Below are positions 12,701 to 18,592 of a stretch of DNA of 18,592 bases, in pieces. Positions within the stretch are counted from its first letter, which is position 1. Every line of letters starts with the position of its first letter. Made by a program: the position numbers and the translations under genes. A model generated the notes under the pieces. That model ran no database searches. It worked only from the letters and a program-made list of their open reading frames with translations, and had not been told where the DNA came from. Origin of the DNA: Gammaproteobacteria bacterium (GTDB taxonomy: Bacteria; Pseudomonadota; Gammaproteobacteria; S012-40); assembly GCA_015491615.1 (NCBI GenBank), contig WFVN01000178.1, positions 1 to 18,592 of the forward strand, given 5' to 3'.

Positions 12701-14010
12701 AACGCCCGTTGCGGATCGCTCTCGCCCTGCTCGGCCTGTGGGGCGGCACCGTGCACGCCGGGGGGCTGTTGCCGCCGGCCTCGCGCGAGGTGGTCGTCGC
12801 CGACTTCCTGGGGGTCAACACCCCCTTCCTGTTTTTCACCCCCGATCGTTACCAGAAGCAGATCCAGGCCCTCCAAGCCCTGGGTCTCAAATGGGTGCGC
12901 ATCAATCTCCACTGGTACCACTTGGAGCCGCGCGAGGGACGCTTCGACTGGGAGCCGGTGGACCGCATCATGGCGGCGGTGAAAACCGCCGGTCTCACCC
13001 CGGTGGTCTATCTGGTGGGCTCGGCGCGCTTCGCCTCCACCTCCCTCGACGGTCGCCACATCGACCAATGGCCGCCCAAAGACTTCGACGCCTTCGCCCG
13101 GCGCATGGTCCTGTTGGCCCAGCGTTATCCCTTCGTGCGCCATTGGCAGATCTGGAACGAGCCCAACATCCCTGGTTTCTGGCGCCCCAAAGCCGACCCG
13201 CAGGCCTACGCCCGCCTCGTCTCCGCCGTCGCCCGCGCCTTCCGTGCCGCCGGACTCGACGACCGCAAGCTGGTCCTCGGCGGCATGGCCTACTACAGCC
13301 AGATGCCCTACCATGGCAATGCCCTCATGCTGGAGGCGCTGGGCAACCTGGGGACGTTCAAGCTGGTGGACGTGGTCGCCTACCACCCCTACACCGACAC
13401 TCCCGAGGGCGACCCCTTCCCCGGGGGCGAGTTCGTCCCCCGCGCGCGCATCCTCGACGCCCGTCTGCGCGGCGCAGGGGTACGGGCGCTGTGGGTCACC
13501 GAGTTCGGCTGGTCCACCTATACCGGCCCCAAGACCGTCCAGAGCCACATCGACGAACCCACCCAAGGGGAATACCTCATCCGTCGCCTGGCCATGTCCA
13601 TGAGTCTGGGCTTCGACCGCGTCTTCTGGTTCGCCCTCTCCGACCTGGACCGGCGGGTGCCCGACCGTGACCGCCACTACGGCCTTCTCTACCTGGACGG
13701 GCGCCCCAAACCCAGCTACCGCATCCTGCGCTACTTCCTCGACCTTCTCGGGCCGCGTCTGCGACCGGCCCCGGAGCAAGTGCCGGAGGAGGGTGACGAC
13801 GGCCTCTACACCGCCACCTGGCGGCGTGACGACGGGCGCCTGTTGTGGTTCGCCTGGTCGCCCCAGGGGCCGCGCACCGTGCACCTGCCGGCGCGGGCCG
13901 CGGCTGCCGTCGTCCACCGACCGGGGCGCCTGAGCCGCCGCGAGGTGGTCGCCGAGAACGGGCGCCTGGCGGTGGAGCTGGGTCCCTGGTTGACGGTGGT
14001 GGAGCTGTGA
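12697..14010 (+). CDS. Secreted PslG/GH39-like glycoside hydrolase
   Basis: A 437-residue periplasmic or exported (beta/alpha)8-barrel glycosidase. The N-terminus is a Sec signal peptide (MKRPLR, then a hydrophobic stretch, cleavage likely after VHA at 19-21). The barrel shows LKWVRINLHWYHLEP (64-78), the acid/base Glu155 in WQIWNEPN and the nucleophile Glu269 in WVTEFGWST, the clan GH-A pattern seen in GH39 enzymes such as PslG. A small C-terminal beta domain follows (about 350-437). PslG is a glycosidase of the Psl polysaccharide operon of Pseudomonas that cleaves its own polymer. By analogy this enzyme would trim, release or quality-control the EPS. It is coupled to the preceding GT4 gene by an ATGA overlap. 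Clan assignment is firm; the substrate is unknown. Confidence 0.87.
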   Translation: MKRPLRIALALLGLWGGTVHAGGLLPPASREVVVADFLGVNTPFLFFTPDRYQKQIQALQALGLKWVRINLHWYHLEPREGRFDWEPVDRIMAAVKTAGLTPVVYLVGSARFASTSLDGRHIDQWPPKDFDAFARRMVLLAQRYPFVRHWQIWNEPNIPGFWRPKADPQAYARLVSAVARAFRAAGLDDRKLVLGGMAYYSQMPYHGNALMLEALGNLGTFKLVDVVAYHPYTDTPEGDPFPGGEFVPRARILDARLRGAGVRALWVTEFGWSTYTGPKTVQSHIDEPTQGEYLIRRLAMSMSLGFDRVFWFALSDLDRRVPDRDRHYGLLYLDGRPKPSYRILRYFLDLLGPRLRPAPEQVPEEGDDGLYTATWRRDDGRLLWFAWSPQGPRTVHLPARAAAAVVHRPGRLSRREVVAENGRLAVELGPWLTVVEL

Positions 14011-14019
14011 GGGGACGGC

Positions 14020-15120
14020 ATGCCTGAGTTGCACGTGGGGCTGGACTACCGCCCCGTGGCCCTCGCCCCGGATTCCGGCATCGGTCGCCAGGCGCGTGCC
14101 CTCATCTCTGCCCTCAGCCTCCTCCCCGGAGTGCGCCTGACCCTCTACTCCGACGGTCCGGCCCGCTTCCTGCGCGACCGCGTGGTACGCCAGCCCGAAC
14201 GCGCCACTACCCTCGCCGGGGTGCGCCGCCCCTGGCGGCGCCTGTGGTGGGAACACCGCTGGCTTCCCGCCATCCTCGCCGAGGACCGCGTGGACCTGTT
14301 CGTGAGCACCGCCAACTGCGGCCTCCCCGGCCCCCTGCGTCACCCCATGAAACGCGTCGCCTGGGTCCACGACCTGTTCCCGGTCACCCTGCCCGACCAG
14401 TATCCTTCCGCCCGCGCCCGCCTCCTGTACGGGAGTTACTACCGCCACGCCTATCGGCGCATGGGCGAGTGGGCGGACGAGGTGGTCACCCCCTCCCGCT
14501 ACACCGCCGGCGAATGCGAGCGCCTCTATCCCCGTCTGCGCGGACGCACGCGCGTCATCCCCAACCTGGTGCGCCTCACCCATCGACGAGTGCGCGAGCC
14601 CATGGACCTGCCGGAGCGCTTCTGGCTCACCGTGGGTTCCAACGAGCCGCGCAAGAACCTGCCCTTCTTCGTCCAGGCGTGGCTGTGCGCGGGGGAGGGC
14701 GTGCCTCCCCTGGTGGTCGTGGGCGGCGACATCCCCGCCCCCCTGCGGGAGGCGGCCGGGCAACGCCTCATCCACCTGCACGGCCTCAGCGACGCGCGCC
14801 TGGGGGAACTGTACCGGCGCGCCGAGCGCCTCTGGCAGCCCTCCCTGGCGGAGGGCTTCGGCCTGCCGGTGGTGGAGGCCCTGGCGGCGGGGACGCCGGT
14901 GGCAGTGGCCGAGGGAAGCGCCCTGGACGAAGTGGCCCCGCCCACGGCTCCCCGCTTCCCGCCCCGCGACGGCGCCGCCCTGGTGAACCTCATGCACCGC
15001 CTTGCCGCCGCCGGGCGCGGCCCGGAGGAAGACGCCGAGAGCCTGCGCGCCTGGGCCGCCCGTTACGACGAGCTCGCCTACCTGAAGCGGGTGGGCGCGT
15101 GGCTGGAGGCCCACCGGTGA
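14020..15120 (+). CDS. GT4-family glycosyltransferase
   Basis: A 366-residue GT-B glycosyltransferase, nine bases after the glycosidase stop, with a GAGGGG ribosome site. Family motifs include VAWVHDLFP (113-121), VVTPSRYTA (155-163), VGSNEPRKNLPFF (205-217) and the EX7E donor motif EGFGLPVVE (Glu278 and Glu286) followed by ALAAGTPV. This is the mannosyltransferase-style branch of GT4, often retaining and GDP-mannose-using, but the donor cannot be read from sequence. The stop overlaps the GTG start of the polymerase gene (GTGA), so the two are translationally coupled. A larger open frame on the opposite strand is a GC-bias shadow. Confidence 0.9.
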   Translation: MPELHVGLDYRPVALAPDSGIGRQARALISALSLLPGVRLTLYSDGPARFLRDRVVRQPERATTLAGVRRPWRRLWWEHRWLPAILAEDRVDLFVSTANCGLPGPLRHPMKRVAWVHDLFPVTLPDQYPSARARLLYGSYYRHAYRRMGEWADEVVTPSRYTAGECERLYPRLRGRTRVIPNLVRLTHRRVREPMDLPERFWLTVGSNEPRKNLPFFVQAWLCAGEGVPPLVVVGGDIPAPLREAAGQRLIHLHGLSDARLGELYRRAERLWQPSLAEGFGLPVVEALAAGTPVAVAEGSALDEVAPPTAPRFPPRDGAALVNLMHRLAAAGRGPEEDAESLRAWAARYDELAYLKRVGAWLEAHR

Positions 15121-16526
15121 ACGCCGACGCCCTGCGCTTCGCGCCCCTGCTCCTGGGACTGGCCCTGGGGGGCGCTCTGGTGTTCGTCTCCCCGGCGTTG
15201 CTCCTCGGCGCCCTCGCCGGCCTGGCCTTCGCCGTGGCCGTGTTCCGCCAGCCCCTCCTGGGCCTGGGCAGCTACCTGTTCGTGGCCGCTTTCATGCCGT
15301 ATGCCACCGTGCACCTGGGGATACGCGTCACCGTCGCCGAACTGCTCCTGCTGCTCACCTGGGCGGCGGTGCTGTGGCGCCTGGCTGGACCGGAGGGAGC
15401 GGCCTGGCGGGCGCGCCTGCGGGACCAGCCGGTGTTGCGCGCCGCCGGCTGGTGGCTGCTGTTCAGCCTCGTGCCCCTGGCGGCCGGTTGGCTCATGGTG
15501 CCGGGCCCGGGCAACGCGCCGGTGAATTGGTCGCGCTGGCTGATGAACGTCTCCCTGCTGTGGATGGCCCTTCTTCTCGTTCCCGACCGGGCTACCGCGC
15601 GCGCCGTGCTCGTGCCCCTGTTCATGGGGGCCCTGGCGAGCCTGGTCCTGTCCCTCAGCGTGTTCGCCGGCGCCCAGGACGCGCGCGCCATCATCGACGT
15701 CCTCACCACCTTCCGCTACGCCCACCCGGAGGCCATCGAAGACATCTTCTCCGGCCACTACGGGCGCCTGGGGTCCCCCTGGGTGCACCCCAACGTCACC
15801 GGCGGTTTCTACGCCCTCGTCGTGCCCCTGGCCTATCTCACCGCCCTTGCCGTGGGGCGCGGGTGGGGGCGCCGTGCCGGCTTCGCCCTCGCCCTGCTGG
15901 CCGTCGCCGGCCTGCTCCTGTCCGGCTCCCGCGGCGCCCTGGTGGCCCTCGTTCTGGTCACCCTCTGGCTCGCCTTCAAGGGCGTGCCCGGCACTGGCCG
16001 CATCATTCTCTACGGGGGCCTCGCCGGTTTTCTCCTGGTGGTCTCCTACCCCCCCTTGCAGGAGCGCCTGGTGACCATGTTCTCGGTCGAGAACGCCTCC
16101 ACCGTGGCGCGCATGGACGAATACCGCGCCTACCCCGAGGCCATCGCCCGCTACCCCCTGGGCATCGGCTTCAAGGGCGAGCCGCCGCCCCCCGACCCGG
16201 ACCTCCTGGGTATCTCCAACCTGTGGCTCAACTATGCCTACAAGCTGGGGCCGGCGGGGCTGGCCCTGTTCCTGTGGGTGAGCTGGCGCTGGTGGCGCAC
16301 CGTGCGCCCGCGGGTGCGCGGCGACGCCTGGCGCGCCGACCCCCTCCTGACGGGGGTGGTGGCCGCCCTCCTGGTGGCCTATGCCACTGGCCTGTTCGAC
16401 CACTACTACAGCTTCACCCCGGTGCTCACCGGGGTTTTCTGGTTCCTCACCGGCCTGTCTCTGGTCCTCGCCCGCGAGGCCGAGGCGGAAGATGCCGCAA
16501 AGACGAAAACGACGAGAAGGGAGTGA
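15117..16526 (+). CDS. Wzy-type polymerase / O-antigen ligase family protein
   Basis: A 469-residue inner-membrane protein with about ten to twelve hydrophobic helices, starting at a GTG that overlaps the stop of the preceding gene. The Wzy_C/O-antigen-ligase domain is visible. It has a large periplasmic loop around 185-225 ending in PWVHPNVTGG (221-230), the helix with SGSRGALVAL (269-278), and a second loop with YPLGIGFKG (346-354) and SNLWLNYAYKLGPAGL (367-382). It should polymerise repeat units on the periplasmic face, and it is the only polymerase or ligase candidate in the window. The charged tail (EAEAEDAAKTKTTRRE) is cytoplasmic. Its frame is open well upstream inside the GT4 gene, but that part is not coding. 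Polymerase rather than ligase is inferred from context. Confidence 0.88.
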   Translation: MNADALRFAPLLLGLALGGALVFVSPALLLGALAGLAFAVAVFRQPLLGLGSYLFVAAFMPYATVHLGIRVTVAELLLLLTWAAVLWRLAGPEGAAWRARLRDQPVLRAAGWWLLFSLVPLAAGWLMVPGPGNAPVNWSRWLMNVSLLWMALLLVPDRATARAVLVPLFMGALASLVLSLSVFAGAQDARAIIDVLTTFRYAHPEAIEDIFSGHYGRLGSPWVHPNVTGGFYALVVPLAYLTALAVGRGWGRRAGFALALLAVAGLLLSGSRGALVALVLVTLWLAFKGVPGTGRIILYGGLAGFLLVVSYPPLQERLVTMFSVENASTVARMDEYRAYPEAIARYPLGIGFKGEPPPPDPDLLGISNLWLNYAYKLGPAGLALFLWVSWRWWRTVRPRVRGDAWRADPLLTGVVAALLVAYATGLFDHYYSFTPVLTGVFWFLTGLSLVLAREAEAEDAAKTKTTRRE

Positions 16527-16529
16527 GAC

Positions 16530-17354
16530 ATGCCGGCCTATGTGCTCCATTCGGTCAATTTCCGTGAACGCCTGCCCGAGTACGCCCGGCGCCTGGGTGT
16601 GGACGAGGACCGCCTGCGGGCCGCCTACGAGGCCATGCTGGCGGACCGCGCCCTGGTGGAACGGCCCGCCGGGGCGCACAGGACCAAGCTGTTCGTCCAC
16701 TACGTGGACCTGGAACCGGTGCTGGAGGAGCCGGTCCAGCGGGCCCTCTACGCCGCCCTCAAGCGTGAGCTGCCGTGCCGCGTCTTTCCCCACGGCAAGG
16801 GTTGGGGGCTCTTCAAGGAGCGCATGTTGCGGGTGTGGGAGCACCTCTACAACATGATCGTCAACAAGATCCCCATCCACTGGGTGCGCTTGGCATGGCT
16901 GCGCGCCGGGGGCATGAAAATCGGCAAGAGCACCTCCATCTGGCGCAACACCGAGATCGTCGGCATGGAGAACATCGTCATCGGCGACGATTCGGTGGTG
17001 GGCTGGCACAGCCAGTTGGACGGTCGCGCCGGGTTGTTCATCGGCGACCACGTCTCCATCGGCTCCTACGTCATCATCATCGCCGGCGGTCACGACCCCA
17101 CCAGCGAGGACTTCAGCTCCTTCGGCGAGCCGGTGTACATCGACGACTACGCCTGGGTGGCCACCCGCGCCATGATCACCAACGGCGCCCACCTGGAGGA
17201 GGGGGCGGTGGTGGGACTGGGGAGCATCGTTTCCGGCAAGACCATCCCCGCCTACAAGATCGCCGCCGGCTTCTCCGCCAAGGTGGTGGGCGAGCGCCCG
17301 CGCAACCTCGATTACCGGATCAAAGGCAACAGTTGGTTCAATTTCCTGCATTGA
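16530..17354 (+). CDS. Hexapeptide-repeat (left-handed beta-helix) acyltransferase with N-terminal extension
   Basis: A 274-residue protein whose C-terminal part (about 127-255) is a left-handed parallel beta-helix with hexapeptide repeats (KIGKSTSIW, VIGDDSVVG, FIGDHVSIGS). The motif AGGHDP, with His188, matches the likely catalytic histidine of the maltose/galactoside acetyltransferase and WcaF/WcaB group. It would O-acetylate a sugar of the repeat unit using acetyl-CoA in the cytoplasm. The first 95-100 residues are an unrecognised domain, including FRERLPEYARRLGVDEDR; after it (about 100-125) comes a helical segment. No signal peptide is seen. A good AAGGGAG ribosome site precedes the ATG, three bases after the polymerase stop. 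Family secure; the acyl donor and acceptor are unknown. Confidence 0.85.
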   Translation: MPAYVLHSVNFRERLPEYARRLGVDEDRLRAAYEAMLADRALVERPAGAHRTKLFVHYVDLEPVLEEPVQRALYAALKRELPCRVFPHGKGWGLFKERMLRVWEHLYNMIVNKIPIHWVRLAWLRAGGMKIGKSTSIWRNTEIVGMENIVIGDDSVVGWHSQLDGRAGLFIGDHVSIGSYVIIIAGGHDPTSEDFSSFGEPVYIDDYAWVATRAMITNGAHLEEGAVVGLGSIVSGKTIPAYKIAAGFSAKVVGERPRNLDYRIKGNSWFNFLH

Positions 17355-17365
17355 GGAGGCCCGCC

Positions 17366-18076
17366 ATGGGCGTGGAAGACTTCTGGGACGCCCGCTATCG
17401 GGTAGACGAGGCCAGTTCGGTAGCCGAGGAAGGGCCGGTGCTGGCCGCCGCCCTGACCCATTTCGGTGACCTCGCCGGCAAGACCGTCCTCGACCTGGGT
17501 TGCGGCATGGGGCGCAGCAGCCTCTTCTTCGCTCAGTGCGGGGCGCGGGTGATCGCCGTGGACGTGAGCCGGGTGGCGGTGGCGCGCCTTGAGCGCCTGT
17601 GCGCCGAGCGCGGCATCGCCAACGTGGAAGCGGTGCACGGCTCGGCCTTCGAGATCGACCGCCTGGGGCCGGTGGACTACGCCTTCGGCGCCATGATCCT
17701 CCACCACCTGGAGCCCTTCGACGAGTTCGCCCGTGTCCTGCGCGCCGCCGTCGCCCCCGGCGGGCGCGCCTTCTTCTACGAAAACTCGGCCATGAGCCGC
17801 CTGTTGGTGTGGTTCCGCGAGCACGTGGTGGGGCGCGCCTGGGTGCCCAAGGAGGGGGACGACGAGGAATTCCCCCTCACTCCGGGGGAGGTGGACCTGC
17901 TGCGGCGCCAGTTCTCCGTGCGAGTGGAATACCCCGAGCTGCTGTTCTTCCGCCTCGTCTCCGATTACCTCCTGCGCGGCCGTCTGCAGGCACCCTTCGC
18001 CTGGGCCGACCGGATGGGCCACCGCATCCCCGCCCTGCGCCGCCTGAGCTACCGCCAGTACCTCTACCTGGGCTGA
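17366..18076 (+). CDS. SAM-dependent class I methyltransferase
   Basis: A 236-residue cytosolic Rossmann-fold methyltransferase. SAM-binding motif I is VLDLGCGMGRSS (41-52), the acidic residue that binds the SAM ribose is Asp66 in VIAVDVS, and motif IV is GAMILHHLEP (108-117). A C-terminal helical region (about 170-236) likely forms the substrate lid. A perfect AGGAGG lies six bases before the ATG, 11 bases after the acyltransferase stop. Its stop shares a base with the next start (TGATG). In this setting it most likely methylates a sugar or lipid-linked glycan, but a small-molecule or phosphate-capping role is also possible. Subfamily specificity cannot be read. Confidence 0.87.
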   Translation: MGVEDFWDARYRVDEASSVAEEGPVLAAALTHFGDLAGKTVLDLGCGMGRSSLFFAQCGARVIAVDVSRVAVARLERLCAERGIANVEAVHGSAFEIDRLGPVDYAFGAMILHHLEPFDEFARVLRAAVAPGGRAFFYENSAMSRLLVWFREHVVGRAWVPKEGDDEEFPLTPGEVDLLRRQFSVRVEYPELLFFRLVSDYLLRGRLQAPFAWADRMGHRIPALRRLSYRQYLYLG

Positions 18077-18592
18077 TGCTGCGCGGCTCGGCCATCGTCC
18101 TCGCCCTGGGGCTGCTGGGCCTGGTCTTGGGCTTCGCCCGCGAGTGGCTCCTGGTGCGCGCCTGGGGGGCGGGGGAGCTGAGCGACGGCTTCATCGTCGG
18201 GGTGTTCCTGCCCGAGGCGGCGCGCATGACCCTCGCCACCGGCCTGCTGGGCTCGGTGGCCCTGGCCCTGTGGGCGGCGCACCGGGACGGGCCGCGGGCG
18301 GGGCCCTGGTCGGCCCTCGTCGGCGGCCAGCTCCTGATCCTGGGCTTGGCCCTCGCCCTGGTGGTGGCGGCGGCGCCGGGGCTGTGGGCCCATTGGGTGG
18401 GGCCGGGCCTGACCGAGGCCGCCCTGGCGGTGGGGGCGCGGGTGCTGGTGCTGGCCGCCTGGGCCCTGCCGTTTTTGTTCCTGGCCGCTTGGCTCAGCGT
18501 CTTCCACCACGCCGAGGAGCGCTTCTTCTGGCCCGCCGCCGGCGGCGTCCTGTTCAATGGCCCGCCGGTGGCCTACCTGGCCCTGCTGGGGG
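18076..18592 (+). CDS. MurJ/MviN-type (MOP superfamily) flippase, partial
   Basis: The gene is open from the ATG at 18076 to the window end (172 codons) and continues beyond. The translation is highly hydrophobic with an N-terminal helix. GFAREWLLVRAWGAGELSDG (19-38), followed by LPEAARMTLATG (45-56), corresponds to the MurJ signature of an arginine-containing first helix, a D-F/A-F turn and the LP-R-LAEG region. Later, FHHAEERFFWPAAGGVLFN (143-161) matches the MurJ helix that precedes a conserved LN. MOP flippases move undecaprenyl-linked sugars across the inner membrane. Given its place as the last visible gene of the locus, it is probably the Wzx for this polysaccharide rather than the cell-wall lipid II flippase. 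The start overlaps the methyltransferase stop (TGATG). C-terminus not seen. Confidence 0.8.
   Translation, partial: MLRGSAIVLALGLLGLVLGFAREWLLVRAWGAGELSDGFIVGVFLPEAARMTLATGLLGSVALALWAAHRDGPRAGPWSALVGGQLLILGLALALVVAAAPGLWAHWVGPGLTEAALAVGARVLVLAAWALPFLFLAAWLSVFHHAEERFFWPAAGGVLFNGPPVAYLALLG

Noticed and set aside
12520..15114. 864-codon minus-strand open frame spanning two plus-strand genes
   Set aside because: It runs antisense across the glycosidase and GT4 genes, both of which have clear family motifs. Its composition (rich in G, A, H, Q, V) is typical of a GC-bias shadow.
15078..17351. 757-codon minus-strand open frame
   Set aside because: It is antisense to the polymerase and acyltransferase genes. 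Low-complexity translation, no motif, no ribosome site considered convincing.
1..18592. tRNA, rRNA, CRISPR, insertion sequence, phage or attachment-site signals
   Set aside because: Nothing recognisable was found. Gaps between genes are short and the genes are all accounted for by metG and the EPS locus.

Overview
The window is a stretch of high-GC bacterial chromosome. The metG sequence and the Wzx/Wzy-type polysaccharide locus with a PEP-CTERM protein suggest a proteobacterium, most likely a GC-rich gammaproteobacterium (possibly beta). This is inference from protein style, not a database result. Apart from metG at the left edge, the whole window is one exopolysaccharide (EPS) or capsule biosynthesis locus. 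It continues past the right edge.

Layout. (1) 8-2044, minus: methionyl-tRNA synthetase, with an extended -10 promoter just upstream. (2) 2045-2302: divergent intergenic region holding the metG promoter and, presumably, the promoter of the first EPS operon; a weak sigma-54-like site is the only candidate seen. (3) 2303-10238, plus: a tightly packed operon of seven genes. They encode a WcaJ-like priming phosphotransferase, a PEP-CTERM secreted protein, a GT2 glycosyltransferase, a short Wza-like export lipoprotein, a Wzz-like co-polymerase with a degenerate BY-kinase domain, a TuaH-like glycosyltransferase and a cytosolic alpha/alpha-barrel protein. The operon closes with a hairpin terminator that can work in both directions. 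(4) 10322-11443, minus: wecB, the only EPS gene on the minus strand, with its own promoter-like sequence. (5) 11516 to beyond 18592, plus: a second compact operon. It encodes a GT4 glycosyltransferase, a secreted PslG/GH39-like glycosidase, a second GT4 glycosyltransferase, a Wzy/O-antigen-ligase-type polymerase, a left-handed beta-helix acyltransferase, a SAM methyltransferase and a MurJ/MviN-type flippase cut by the window end.

How it works together (inferred from families). WcaJ loads a hexose-1-phosphate onto undecaprenyl phosphate. The glycosyltransferases extend the repeat unit, possibly using UDP-ManNAc from WecB. The acyltransferase and methyltransferase decorate it. The MurJ-like protein flips it, the Wzy-like protein polymerises it, the Wzz-like protein sets length and couples to the outer membrane, and the Wza-like lipoprotein exports it. 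The GH39-like enzyme trims or edits glycan in the periplasm. The PEP-CTERM protein is a likely exosortase substrate whose processing may be tied to EPS production, but no exosortase, PrsK/PrsR or active BY-kinase gene lies in the window.

The most unusual points are the co-polymerase whose kinase-like domain has lost its Walker A motif, the PEP-CTERM gene embedded as the second gene of the operon, the signal-less alpha/alpha-barrel protein, and the inverted wecB that splits the locus in two. No tRNA, rRNA, CRISPR array, insertion sequence or phage gene was seen.
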